The position numbers were made by a program, and so were the translations under genes. Under the pieces are notes generated by a model. The model searched no databases and was not told where the DNA came from. It saw nothing but the letters and a program-made list of their open reading frames with translations. From Fibrobacterota bacterium (GTDB lineage Bacteria; Fibrobacterota; Chitinivibrionia; Chitinivibrionales; Chitinispirillaceae), in assembly GCA_023436145.1 (NCBI GenBank), contig JAEZKP010000023.1, positions 124,001 to 188,000 on the forward strand: DNA of 64,000 nucleotides. Direction: 5' to 3'. Every line of letters begins with the position of its first letter. The first letter of the stretch is position 1. Below, one piece after another: positions 43,077 to 52,870 of this stretch.

Positions 43077-45131
43077 TCACACAACAAAAGAATCTTTTTT
43101 AAGCTCTGACTCGTGGCTTTGAGGGAAAATCATTTCCAGCTCATTTTGAATCTCCTTGAAAATTTGTATATCATTTATAATATCTGCCATTATAAGATCA
43201 TCCCAACCTGACTGCCTCAAACCCGAGATCTCGCCAGGTCCTCTGTTCTGCAAGTCCAACTCAGCGATCTTAAAGCCATTATGGTTTTTACAAAACATGG
43301 ACAATCGTTTTTCAGCCAACTGGTCAGCTTGCCCGGAGATCATTAAGAAGCAGTAGGATTTTTTATTTCCTCTTCCAACCCGCCCCCGGAGTTGGTGTAG
43401 CTGGGCAAGACCGAACCGGTCTGCGTTTTCAATTACTATTATAGAGGCTTCTGGTACATCGATTCCGACTTCAATTACAGATGTGGAAACTAAAAGTTTC
43501 ACTTTGCCAAGTGAAAACTGTTCCATTACACTCTGTTTCTTCTCATAATCCAGTTTACCGTGAATAAAGCCGCTAGGTATATCTGCAAAACGGTGCTGGG
43601 TCAGGTTAGAAAAGGTGGATGAGATATCTTTGAGAACAGGCTCATCCGATTCATCGGATTCTATCCTGGGGACCACATAGTAGGCTTGAGTGTTAGAGTT
43701 ACGTAACTGGCCTGCAATGAAATTTTCCATATCAGCCCTTTTGAAATCAGGTACGATATGGGTAGAAACAGGCAACCTGCCTGCAGGAGCTTTATTGATA
43801 GTAACTATTTCAAGATCACCATATAGAGTCATGGCAAGGCTTTGGGGTATAGGAGTTGCAGACATTAACAGATAGTCGCAGTGAGGATCCTTTTCCTGTA
43901 AAGTCAAACGTTGCTGAACACCAAACTTGTGCTGTTCATCGATGACCACCATTGCCAGAGCCTTAAAGCGGACCACAGGCTGCAGCAGCGCGTGGGTCCC
44001 CACTATGAATTGAATTTCACCAGTCGAGAGATCCTTCAGTATTTTCTGTTTTTCGGATGCTTTCATTCCTCCAAGAATTAATGCAGCTTTAAATCCGATC
44101 ATCGCTAACCAACAAGAGAGCTGGTTATAGCTCTGACGAGCCAGAACTTCTGTAGGAGTGAGCCAGGCTACCTGTAGTTTTTCATTGAGGGCAGGCAAAC
44201 AACTAAAGAAAGCCACCACTGTTTTACCTGATCCCACATCACCTTGTAACAGCCGGTGCATCCGCCGGGAACTTTTTGCATCTGCAAAGAGTACAGCAAT
44301 CGACCTTTTCTGATCTTCGGTGAGAGTAAAGGGTAGTTTGCTGGAAAGCCGGGACGGCAGATCGCCAGGGCTCATAGATCTGCCCGGAAGAGAAAATTTT
44401 TTCTTACTGAATTTCAGAATGATTGCGGTTTTATAAAGCTCTTCATACTTTATGCGATCTTTAAACTGCTCCAGTTTATCCAGGCTGGTTGGGAAATGGA
44501 TTTCCTTAAGGCACTGACACAGTGGAGGAAAATTTTTTTTAAGTTCGATAGCCTGAGGCAGGACACCCGGATAATGCTTAAGATTATCAAAAATCCACTT
44601 AACCGATTTACTGATCAGCCGCTGTTGAATCCCGGCATCACGCATGGAAACGGTCAATGGGTAAACTGGAACAAATTTGAGATCCCCGCCTTCATTTCCA
44701 TCAGTGGTGATTTCCACATAGGGGTGTACCATCTGATAATGGTTATATTTAACTACTTTACCGGTAATAAGACATTTAACTTCCGGCTGAAGATTTTTCC
44801 TGTATAGATGCCCCCCCTGAAACCACAACAGCTCCATTTCTCCACTGCCATCGTCCACCAGCACTCTCAGACGGGATTTCCGTCCCGGTTCAAATCTGAC
44901 TCTTTTAATGGTTGCGTAAATGGTACAGACCTGTCCCAGAAAACTTCCTATAGAAGAAATGGGTTGCAGTTTAGAGCGGTCAATATATGTTCTGGGAAAG
45001 TAGTAAAGTAGATCGCCAATATTCTGGATTGCTGATTCGTTGAATGCTTCCACTCTTTTCGGACCTAGTCCTCTGACAGCAGAAACAGGTGAAAGAAAAT
45101 CCAATAAGGCACAGATTGAACGCTTAGTCAT
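43077..45131 (-). CDS. recG: ATP-dependent DNA helicase RecG
   Basis: Branch-migration helicase that reverses stalled replication forks, 684 residues (E. coli 693). The N-terminal wedge/OB domain (about 1-150; LGPKRVEAFNES) and helicase motifs are visible: Walker A LLQGDVGSGKTVVAFF, DEQH (VVIDEQHKFG), LLMSATPIP and QLRGRVGRGNKKSY. It is followed by the GT2 gene and preceded by rlmH, all on the minus strand. Confidence 0.97.
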   Translation of the reverse strand: MTKRSICALLDFLSPVSAVRGLGPKRVEAFNESAIQNIGDLLYYFPRTYIDRSKLQPISSIGSFLGQVCTIYATIKRVRFEPGRKSRLRVLVDDGSGEMELLWFQGGHLYRKNLQPEVKCLITGKVVKYNHYQMVHPYVEITTDGNEGGDLKFVPVYPLTVSMRDAGIQQRLISKSVKWIFDNLKHYPGVLPQAIELKKNFPPLCQCLKEIHFPTSLDKLEQFKDRIKYEELYKTAIILKFSKKKFSLPGRSMSPGDLPSRLSSKLPFTLTEDQKRSIAVLFADAKSSRRMHRLLQGDVGSGKTVVAFFSCLPALNEKLQVAWLTPTEVLARQSYNQLSCWLAMIGFKAALILGGMKASEKQKILKDLSTGEIQFIVGTHALLQPVVRFKALAMVVIDEQHKFGVQQRLTLQEKDPHCDYLLMSATPIPQSLAMTLYGDLEIVTINKAPAGRLPVSTHIVPDFKRADMENFIAGQLRNSNTQAYYVVPRIESDESDEPVLKDISSTFSNLTQHRFADIPSGFIHGKLDYEKKQSVMEQFSLGKVKLLVSTSVIEVGIDVPEASIIVIENADRFGLAQLHQLRGRVGRGNKKSYCFLMISGQADQLAEKRLSMFCKNHNGFKIAELDLQNRGPGEISGLRQSGWDDLIMADIINDIQIFKEIQNELEMIFPQSHESELKKDSFVV

Positions 45132-45211
45132 GATTAAACCAGTTTAGTATTCCTGCAAAAAAATAGAGAATGCTGTCTGAAAAAACTTCTTTTCCATAAG
45201 GGGCGGTCCCC

Positions 45212-45661
45212 CTAGCTGCGGTGATATTTGCGATTATTTATTATTGTTCCGGCTCTATACAGTTGTTCCAGCAAAAGGAGTCTGGCGATTTCATGAGTAA
45301 AAGTCATTCTGGAAAGTGACAGAAGTTCCCTGGATTCGCTTTTTACCTCTTTACTAAGGCCATCCGGACCGCCTATGATAAATATTATTTTACCATTGAT
45401 TTCTGTCATTTTTTTTGCAAAGCTTACAGAATCATATTCCCGGCCTTCCTCAGTCAGGGCGAAAACATAACCCTGATCTTTACGAAGAGCTTCCAGTATT
45501 TTGAGGTTTTCGTTTTCAGGCGAACTGTCTTTGATTTCGGTGATCTCCAGTCTGGAATCATGTTTAATCCGGTTGACAAATTCCTCAATTTTGGGAAACA
45601 GGTAATGATCTTTGATTTTACCTACTGCAATGATCCTTATGAGAAGAGAGGTTATAGGCAT
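45212..45661 (-). CDS. rlmH: 23S rRNA (pseudouridine1915-N3)-methyltransferase
   Basis: SPOUT methyltransferase that acts on pseudouridine 1915 of 23S rRNA using SAM, 149 residues (E. coli 155). The signature IIGGPDGLS and the C-terminal MTFTHEIARLLLLEQLYRA are clear. The N-terminal six residues MPITSL precede the usual IRIIAVGK. It is in line with recG (80 bases downstream) and the hypothetical gene (25 bases upstream). Confidence 0.95.
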   Translation of the reverse strand: MPITSLLIRIIAVGKIKDHYLFPKIEEFVNRIKHDSRLEITEIKDSSPENENLKILEALRKDQGYVFALTEEGREYDSVSFAKKMTEINGKIIFIIGGPDGLSKEVKSESRELLSLSRMTFTHEIARLLLLEQLYRAGTIINNRKYHRS

Positions 45662-45686
45662 TGTGTTGCAACTGAGACCGCAAGTA

Positions 45687-46130
45687 TCACTGATAGGAAA
45701 GAGGTATTTTCAAATCTTCCAGCAGACACACTGCCAGCCATTGCAGATGAGAGGATTTGGCACTCAGAAGTATGTCTACCGGATGAGCGGTTTGAGAATC
45801 CTTGAAAGCTTCCATCAGGTTTATCAGCTTATGGGCATCAGACAGTAACTCTTTAAAGGTGGCTGTGATCTGTTCGTTAAGCTGACTGGTATTTTTTTCA
45901 TATTCTGATTCCAGAAATTTAACACAGGTACTGAGCTGCTCTCTGCTGGTTTGGGCTCCATCCTTACAACACGATGTCACCTGATTGATACATTCTATGA
46001 AATAGTTCAAAAGATTCTGGTACTTCAGTTTGGAGGTAAGATCCGGATAACTGACTACATAAGCATCCAGAGCACCTATTTTTCCTGGTTTTCGGGGTGA
46101 CGATTTCCTGGGAATTGCTGAAGTCCTCAC
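45687..46130 (-). CDS. Hypothetical protein
   Basis: A 147-residue soluble protein with no domain I recognise. It starts with a basic stretch (RKSSPRKPGK) and is then helical, with three Cys in a SCCKDGAQTS region and a final helix (LQWLAVCLLEDL). The start is a GTG at 46130, with GGGAG six bases before it. It is 25 bases upstream of rlmH, so the two are probably cotranscribed. Confidence 0.7.
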   Translation of the reverse strand: MRTSAIPRKSSPRKPGKIGALDAYVVSYPDLTSKLKYQNLLNYFIECINQVTSCCKDGAQTSREQLSTCVKFLESEYEKNTSQLNEQITATFKELLSDAHKLINLMEAFKDSQTAHPVDILLSAKSSHLQWLAVCLLEDLKIPLSYQ

Positions 46131-46364
46131 AAAAACTCCCTTTCGGTGTGATGAATTTCTACCTTCAAGATAAAATACGGCAGTTCACCTTGTCAAATCA
46201 TGTACAGGTAACTATGGACTTTGCGCCTACATTATTACTGTGGAATTAAAATTGATATGTGTTCATTATGCCACTCAAAGCCTCCGGTAGTGGCACTCTA
46301 ATTGCCATAAGCACAGGTTAAGGCCTTTCTTTTATTCACTTGAAAGTACATTGATGGAGTGATT

Positions 46365-49300
46365 ATGAAATTTGCATCTCTAGTGAGATTGGCTTTCATG
46401 AGCACAGATATTAAAGCAGAAACCAAAGAAGATGCATTTAAGGAAATTGTTTCCAAGCTTCCGGTCAAACATCCACATCTGGCGCTGGAAAAAATTATAG
46501 AACGTGAGAGTCAGGGCAGCACAGGTGTGGGAGAAGGTTGTGCTATTCCACATGCCAGATTGGAAAACATAAATGAGGTTTATTTTTTTGTTGGGGTATC
46601 CAAAAAAGGTATCGATTTTCAATCAATCGATAAGAAGCCGGTTCATCTGATCTTTCTTTTTATCACCCCTCTTTCTGAAACTGCCACCCATCTTAAGGTA
46701 TTATCCAGAATCAGCCAGATTATAAAAAACCCCAATCTGGTAAAGAGGTTGATCGGAGCTCACGATAATCAGGAACTTTTCCAGATCATGCTTCTGCAGC
46801 GATCCGAAAAAGAAAGCTACATTTCTTTAACAGTAGATCAGGTATTTCAGGAGCTTGGAACCGGAAAAGAAGGCCTTACTGAGGAGGAAGCATCAAGCAG
46901 AACAAAAGAATATGGTCCAAATCTGCTGAAACAAAAAAAAGGTCCTTCACTGGTTAAAAAATTCATCTACAACTTCACCAATCTGCTGGCACTTTTGATG
47001 TGGGCAGGAAGCGCTTTAGCTTTTGCAATAGACCTCTCCACTATCGGGTGGGCGATTATACTGGTTATTGTAGTTAATGCACTGTTTAGTTTCTGGCAAG
47101 AGTATAAAGCTGAGAAAGCCATAGAGGCGTTACGCGGCCTCATTCCCAGCTTTGCCCGGGTGATTCGAAATGGCAAAGAAAAAAAAATACACAGTCACGA
47201 AGTTGTACCAGGAGATGTGGTTATTTTCGAAGAAGGTGATAATATCCCTGCAGATGCACGTCTTATTTCCACCCACGAGCTCAGAGTAGATAACAGCGTT
47301 TTCTCAGGAGAATCAAGACCAGGCTACAAAACAGCCGATATGTTTCATCACACCGAAGAATTTGTGTGGACAGAAATGCCGAATCTGGTGTTTGCCGGGA
47401 CCAGTGTAGTATCCGGAAACGGTTCAGCAGTAATAATTGCTACCGGGATGTCTACAGAGATAGGTAAAATTGCCACCCTGACTCAATCTGTAAAAGATGA
47501 GCTCAGCCCCTTACAAAAAGAAATCAACAGACTGACCAAGATAATTGCCATTGTGGCTATAGTGCTGGGAGTAGTGTTTCTGGCTATTGGAACCTGGGTA
47601 GCACAACTCTCATTAGCTGCAGCAGTTCTTTTTGCACTGGGTATAATTTTGGGAAATATTCCTGAAGGACTCTTGCCTACAGTTACCCTGTCCCTGGCGG
47701 TGGCAGTACAACGAATGTCTAAAAGAAACGTGTTAATAAAAAAGCTCTCCTCAGTGGAGACCTTAGGTTCCACCAATGTTATCTGTACCGATAAAACTGG
47801 TACTTTAACTACCAATCAGATAAGTGTGCGTAAAATCTGGATAGATAATAAGGTGGTGGAGGTGAGTGGTACCAGCTATGAGCCTTCAGGTGAATTTGTC
47901 TGGGGTGACAATAAGACCAAAGTCCCGAAAGATTTCTATAACAGAACCGACTTCTCTCTATTGGCGAATGCCTCTGTTTTATGTAGCACAGCTAATCTAT
48001 TCCAGCCCTCTGCAGATAAGAAGTTCTGGTCAATTTCAGGGGATCCGACTGAAGGAGCTCTTCTGGTATTAGCGGGTAAGGCAAACTACTCGGTTTCAGT
48101 TCAAAGAGATACCTGTCCACTGCTTAAAAGGTTTCCGTTTGAATCCATACGTAAACGTATGAGCTCCATTCATTCACTTCCGGAGGGAACAAGGCGTGCA
48201 TTTGTTAAAGGCTCGCCAAAAGAAATGCTCGCTTTATCCAGTAATATAATGATTAATCAACAATCCATTCCCATTAATGAGAGTCATAAAAATAAGATAG
48301 CAACAATTATAGATTCCATGGCTCGTGACGGCTTACGGGTTCTGGCTTTAGCCTATAAAGACATTCAAGACCAGACCGATCTGAGTAAACTTACAAATGA
48401 GGATGTGGAGCGGGATCTTACACTGATTGGCATCACCGGCATGTACGATCCACCCAGACCGGAAGTAGAAGGTGCCATTGCACTTTGCAGGGAAGCTGGA
48501 ATCCGGGTGGTCATGATAACCGGAGATTATGAAGTCACTGCATTGTCCATTGCCCGACAGGTAGGGATTATCACTTCAGATAAAGCAAAGGTAATTACCG
48601 GCTCTATCCTGGCGGCCATGTCAGATGATCAGCTGATAGAGGAACTAAAAAACGAGGTGGTTTTCGCCAGAGTAAACCCAGAACACAAGTTTCGCATTGT
48701 AAAAGCATTAAAAAACATGGGTAATATTGTTGCAGTGACCGGAGATGGTGTCAATGATGCCCCGGCGCTTAAAAAGGCAGATATAGGGATTGCTATGGGT
48801 ATCAGAGGAACCGATGTGGCTAAAGAAGCTGCAGACATGATCCTTTCGGATGATAATTTTGCAAGCATAGTGGCTGGAATAGAAGAAGGAAGAGCCGTAT
48901 TCGACAATATCCGCAAATTTATCACCTACATCTTTGCACACCTGGTCCCGGAAGTGGTGCCATTTGGAGTGTTTGCCATCTTTCGTACTCCCGTTCCCAT
49001 TACCCCTTTGCAGATTCTGGCAATTGACCTGGGAACAGAAACTTTACCTGCCCTGGCACTGGGAACCGAGAAGCCGGAAAAAGGTATTATGAATTTGCCA
49101 CCACGGCCTAAATCCAAAGGACTCATTGATAAAAGTGTTCTTATCAGGGGATATGCCTGGCTAGGATGCTTAAATGCCATCTTCATCCTTATCGCATACT
49201 TCTGGATACTTTTCCGGGGTGGCTGGCAACCCGGAATGCAATTGGAACCAAGTGACCTTACTTTTACCAATCCACTTCATCTGGAGGCTACTACAATTGT

Positions 49301-49622
49301 ATTTGTGGGTATAATTGTACTTCAGTTTGCAAATCTTCTGACAATCAGAAGCGAAACCAGATCGGTATTTCAGATAGGTTTTTTCAGTAATAAATTAATC
49401 TTCTGGGGGATAGGTTTTTCTCTGGTATTTACTGCAGCATTGATCTATATCCCTTTTTTCCAGAAAATCTTTAACACTACCGGTTTGGGTGTGCTGGAGT
49501 GGGCAATACTTTTTCTGTTTGCAGTGGTTATTTTTCTAATTGAGGAATTCAGAAAATATGCATTTCAGAAACAATGGGAGTCCAGCAGAAGAAAAAGGAA
49601 AATGCATTTAAAAACTGCCTGA
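46365..49622 (+). CDS. PTS EIIA domain fused to a Na+/K+-like P-type ATPase
   Basis: A cation pump of 1085 residues with an N-terminal fructose/Ntr-type EIIA domain (about 3-148), whose phosphorylation site is His63 in CAIPHARL. The P2-type ATPase part (about 155-1070) is complete: A-domain SGES (314-317; usually TGES), TM4 NIPEGLLP, phosphorylation Asp476 in CTDKTGTL, TGD and GDGVNDAP hinge motifs, and ten or so helices. TM4 NIPEGLL, TM5 VPEVVPF and TM6 IDLGTETLP resemble the eukaryotic Na+/K+ and H+/K+ group (P2C) more than bacterial Ca2+ pumps; ion identity is inferred. The ATG at 46365 has GGAG upstream; an earlier GTG adds two residues. A hairpin (GCCACT/AGTGGC, 46270-46294) lies 70 bases before it. 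Confidence 0.93.
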   Translation: MKFASLVRLAFMSTDIKAETKEDAFKEIVSKLPVKHPHLALEKIIERESQGSTGVGEGCAIPHARLENINEVYFFVGVSKKGIDFQSIDKKPVHLIFLFITPLSETATHLKVLSRISQIIKNPNLVKRLIGAHDNQELFQIMLLQRSEKESYISLTVDQVFQELGTGKEGLTEEEASSRTKEYGPNLLKQKKGPSLVKKFIYNFTNLLALLMWAGSALAFAIDLSTIGWAIILVIVVNALFSFWQEYKAEKAIEALRGLIPSFARVIRNGKEKKIHSHEVVPGDVVIFEEGDNIPADARLISTHELRVDNSVFSGESRPGYKTADMFHHTEEFVWTEMPNLVFAGTSVVSGNGSAVIIATGMSTEIGKIATLTQSVKDELSPLQKEINRLTKIIAIVAIVLGVVFLAIGTWVAQLSLAAAVLFALGIILGNIPEGLLPTVTLSLAVAVQRMSKRNVLIKKLSSVETLGSTNVICTDKTGTLTTNQISVRKIWIDNKVVEVSGTSYEPSGEFVWGDNKTKVPKDFYNRTDFSLLANASVLCSTANLFQPSADKKFWSISGDPTEGALLVLAGKANYSVSVQRDTCPLLKRFPFESIRKRMSSIHSLPEGTRRAFVKGSPKEMLALSSNIMINQQSIPINESHKNKIATIIDSMARDGLRVLALAYKDIQDQTDLSKLTNEDVERDLTLIGITGMYDPPRPEVEGAIALCREAGIRVVMITGDYEVTALSIARQVGIITSDKAKVITGSILAAMSDDQLIEELKNEVVFARVNPEHKFRIVKALKNMGNIVAVTGDGVNDAPALKKADIGIAMGIRGTDVAKEAADMILSDDNFASIVAGIEEGRAVFDNIRKFITYIFAHLVPEVVPFGVFAIFRTPVPITPLQILAIDLGTETLPALALGTEKPEKGIMNLPPRPKSKGLIDKSVLIRGYAWLGCLNAIFILIAYFWILFRGGWQPGMQLEPSDLTFTNPLHLEATTIVFVGIIVLQFANLLTIRSETRSVFQIGFFSNKLIFWGIGFSLVFTAALIYIPFFQKIFNTTGLGVLEWAILFLFAVVIFLIEEFRKYAFQKQWESSRRKRKMHLKTA

Positions 49623-49739
49623 TTTGTGTTGCGCTGCATGTCCCCTCCTCCTTCTTGCTATTCTATTCTTATTTCTATTTGGAACAGACCATTTTTGTGA
49701 GATAAAGATAGCCTGTCCACTCACGGCTTGTGGCGTTTT

Positions 49740-52652
49740 TTAATAAGTCGACAAAACATATTTCCTGACATTTCCATCATACTTAACTAACACTATGTAA
49801 ATGCCTCCGGTTCTGATTGGTATATCACATGAACCATTTATATTATCCACTTTTTTCATCAGTTGCCCATTTGGCACGAATACTGAAACACTGTATCTGG
49901 CTTTTTTAACATTATGCCTGATAAAGATCTTTTCGTTCGAGTATTTTATCTGAAAGTTACTGGTCTTACCGATACTTCTCCTTTGAGTTACAGTGGTACC
50001 GCTGACAAACTCAAACCAGTTAATATTAAACAGGTAGCCTTCACCACCGATAAATTTCAAGTATACGTCGTGCTTCCCTGTAATATCATTTATCTGGCAA
50101 TTTTTTGTAGCCCATGTCTGCCATCCACCGGTTCCTGTTATCTGGCATGTACCTATCAGAAGTCCGTTAGCGCTGTCAATTCTAATTTCAATTTTTCCTC
50201 CACTTCCACCACAAGCTGCCCTTACCAGTAATTCATGTGTACCGATGGTGCCAAAATCAATCATGCTATACATAGTATAATCACCGTTTTCGATATACCC
50301 AATATTCTTGCCACCTTCTGAGCAGTTCTCAACCTGAATCCCTGATTGTCTGGTGAAATTTTCTGCTTCAACCTGTGATAACGATCCACTCACTCTAAGA
50401 AGTGCAGAGGATTCATCTGACTTTTTCTGTGAACTGATCACATAGAGTTTATAAATACCGTTTCTTTCCGGAACAGAAATAGTTGTGTCCATCCCGCCGG
50501 CTCTTGTCATTGATGGTCCCTGGGAAAAAGCAGTTGTTCCTGAAGGAGCAAGCCAGATAGTTGCAGAAGAATCCCCGCTGCTGCGTATTTTTATGGTGCT
50601 GCCAGCCTGTGCCTCACAACTTGCAGGAAATACGTAATTCTGAATATCCATAAAACCGCTCGGGAAAACCTGTCTGAATTCATCCTGAATTCCGGAATTG
50701 ACACAAATTGCGTATTGTTGAACAGGCCAGACATTATCTGACCGTACCTGAATTGGATCAATTGTACTGTTGGGAGGATTGACACCCATTTTGTCAACTG
50801 TTGCAAATGTCCTCAGAATGGTCAGGTGATGTTTACCTCCAAAATCTTCACAGTTTATCGTATATTTTACCCCCGGATCTATGTCAAGCACGTTGTCGTT
50901 TTCAATAATATGTGCAGTGCCTTCATCATTATGCAATCCATAAGTAGGTCCGGATGTTGCCGGAGGAATTCCTCTAACATAGTTCTCATTTATGGTAGTA
51001 CCGGGATTCTGGCCTATAGTGTAGATTGCACCACTGTCATGAAGACGGTTTAAAACATTGATAATCCGGTTATAGCTGATTGTGTTATTCTTGCATGTAG
51101 TTGAATTTAGAAAATTGCACCAACCCCAGCCTAAATGAATTCCATTATAGGCAGTATTCTCCACATGGTTATGAGTAATTTTAATACCTTCGACAAAGTA
51201 AGCGGTAATCGCAGCACATCCCCCAAATCCTGGAGCAGTGCTTATATCATAGAGAAGATTGTTGGTGATGATGATATTTTTACAAATACCCTCTATACCG
51301 GGAGCATATTTGGCGTGAGTACCACCATCACCGATGTAAACATGTTGAGGATGTCCAATAGTTATACCACTTGAGGTGATATCGGTAATAAAATTACCTG
51401 TTATATTACAGTTTATAACATCATTGGCCATATTAATTCCATCACTTCCACTGTGTTTAATAATATTTCCTGTAAAATCGATAGAGTCACAGTGGTTAAC
51501 AGTTATCATCCCTGGATGAAGATCAAGAAGTTCATACTGTGTGTTATGCCAGTTGTCGTTATAGAAAGCAATAAACGCGTTTGCTCCCTGGCAAGTAGTC
51601 TTTCCATAAGAATTTCCGACTTTTACCAGATTAAACTCGGTATTGGCGAAAGTGATGCCATTAAAGGTTATATTTTTTACCCTGCTGGAGGGTGATTCTC
51701 CTGCAATGTCAATAAGTTTTTCTACAACCGGAGCCTGTACGTCAGCGGTTTCCATATTCTCACCCGGTCTTATGTAATAATAGAGTAATTTCTCGGTTTT
51801 ATCGAAATAGAATTGTCCTGGAGAATCCATAAATTCTATTGCATTGTAAATTGTATGTGTACCTGTTGCAACAAAAGCCGCACCCCAACCCGGTGTCTGG
51901 GCAATAGCCCCATAAGGCTGCTGCAACATAAGTGCTCTGTAATCGCTTGTAGTAACGATGTCCCTGACACAGACAATATTCTCGTTCCAGGTAGAGCCAT
52001 TTACAATCTCCAGATCATCTTTGTTAGAAGCGATTACCGGCACATCTGAAGTATTATATTTTACTCCATCACTTTTGCTTCCGCCAGTCCAGGCCCATTC
52101 TGCCTGGCCAGCATTCACTGTGTATGTACCCTGACCACCTCTGGCAGTAACCCTCTTACTGGTCATCAGAGCCCGTTTGTCGTTAACGTAAAGGTTTCTC
52201 AATTTGGTGGAACGGTTTAATTGGGCTTTGTAAATGTTTCCTTTGTGCTGAGTCCATCCGGGAACTTTTTCTGCTCCGCTTAATACCGGTGTCTCACCCG
52301 GATATGCCATATAGTAAATCCGGTACCCGTTTTTTCCCGAATCCTGTGGCCTGAAGATGATAGTACTGGAAACACTGTAGGTGCCACCTCTAAGATATAC
52401 AAAGATATCTCCTGACATGCTGCTGTTTATAGAACGTACTTTGTCCCGGGCTGCTTCGATGGTTTTTAAGGGTGCACTTATAGTACCCGGGTTATCATCA
52501 CTGCCTGATGGTGACACATAATATTTAGTCTGGGCAGCAGCCACAATTGAGGATAGAAAAAGAAAGCAGACCGCCATAAAAATAATTCTGAGTGACAAAT
52601 ACGATTTCCTGCTCCATTTTTCTATAAGCACGATTGCATTCCTTATAACCAT
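49740..52652 (-). CDS. Secreted right-handed beta-helix glycosidase (GH141-like) with CBM6 and sorting tail
   Basis: A 970-residue exported protein. Signal peptide about 1-40 (long N-terminus, ending AAAQ), then a right-handed beta-helix from about 43 (YYVSPSGSDDNPGTISAPLK) to 600 with many N-rich turns (NNLLYDIS, NTISYNRIINV). A CBM6-like domain covers about 765-890 (QVEAENFTRQSG, YIENGDYTMY), and a C-terminal type-A sorting tail about 910-970 (GGIYIVLVKYD). The helix is like GH141, a family that includes xylanase and alpha-L-fucosidase. The xylan role fits its GH43 and GH30 neighbours. GH141 is a best guess; another polysaccharide lyase-type helix is possible. AGGAG precedes the ATG at 52652. 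Confidence 0.7.
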   Translation of the reverse strand: MVIRNAIVLIEKWSRKSYLSLRIIFMAVCFLFLSSIVAAAQTKYYVSPSGSDDNPGTISAPLKTIEAARDKVRSINSSMSGDIFVYLRGGTYSVSSTIIFRPQDSGKNGYRIYYMAYPGETPVLSGAEKVPGWTQHKGNIYKAQLNRSTKLRNLYVNDKRALMTSKRVTARGGQGTYTVNAGQAEWAWTGGSKSDGVKYNTSDVPVIASNKDDLEIVNGSTWNENIVCVRDIVTTSDYRALMLQQPYGAIAQTPGWGAAFVATGTHTIYNAIEFMDSPGQFYFDKTEKLLYYYIRPGENMETADVQAPVVEKLIDIAGESPSSRVKNITFNGITFANTEFNLVKVGNSYGKTTCQGANAFIAFYNDNWHNTQYELLDLHPGMITVNHCDSIDFTGNIIKHSGSDGINMANDVINCNITGNFITDITSSGITIGHPQHVYIGDGGTHAKYAPGIEGICKNIIITNNLLYDISTAPGFGGCAAITAYFVEGIKITHNHVENTAYNGIHLGWGWCNFLNSTTCKNNTISYNRIINVLNRLHDSGAIYTIGQNPGTTINENYVRGIPPATSGPTYGLHNDEGTAHIIENDNVLDIDPGVKYTINCEDFGGKHHLTILRTFATVDKMGVNPPNSTIDPIQVRSDNVWPVQQYAICVNSGIQDEFRQVFPSGFMDIQNYVFPASCEAQAGSTIKIRSSGDSSATIWLAPSGTTAFSQGPSMTRAGGMDTTISVPERNGIYKLYVISSQKKSDESSALLRVSGSLSQVEAENFTRQSGIQVENCSEGGKNIGYIENGDYTMYSMIDFGTIGTHELLVRAACGGSGGKIEIRIDSANGLLIGTCQITGTGGWQTWATKNCQINDITGKHDVYLKFIGGEGYLFNINWFEFVSGTTVTQRRSIGKTSNFQIKYSNEKIFIRHNVKKARYSVSVFVPNGQLMKKVDNINGSCDIPIRTGGIYIVLVKYDGNVRKYVLSTY

Positions 52653-52822
52653 TTCGAATGATTCTCCTGAATAAACTAGCCCTCAGCCTGGATGTTCTTT
52701 ATCAATTTCTTTTTTCTGAGCCTTTATAGCATCAGCCGCTCGCCATATTAATCTGGCTAAAACTGAGAAATATGTGAAATCAGAGTTTGAGAATTGCGAA
52801 CCGGTACTCAACAATAAATTTC

Positions 52823-52864
52823 TGCACAAATGTCGGTAATTTTTTGTTTATGGACATTTGTGCA
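52823..52864. terminator. Strong hairpin after the first GH43 gene
   Basis: TGCACAAATGTC (52823-52834) pairs perfectly with GACATTTGTGCA (52853-52864), 12 bp with an 18-base loop, six bases past the GH43 stop on the minus strand. The T-run lies on the plus-strand side, so on the minus strand it reads A-rich before the stem; it may end transcription with Rho or protect the mRNA. Confidence 0.5.
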
Positions 52865-52870
52865 TTTTTT

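Noticed and set aside
49623..49739. A terminator between the ATPase and the GH141-like gene
   Set aside because: The best stem (CCAC/GTGG) before TTTTTT is only four base pairs; too weak to list.
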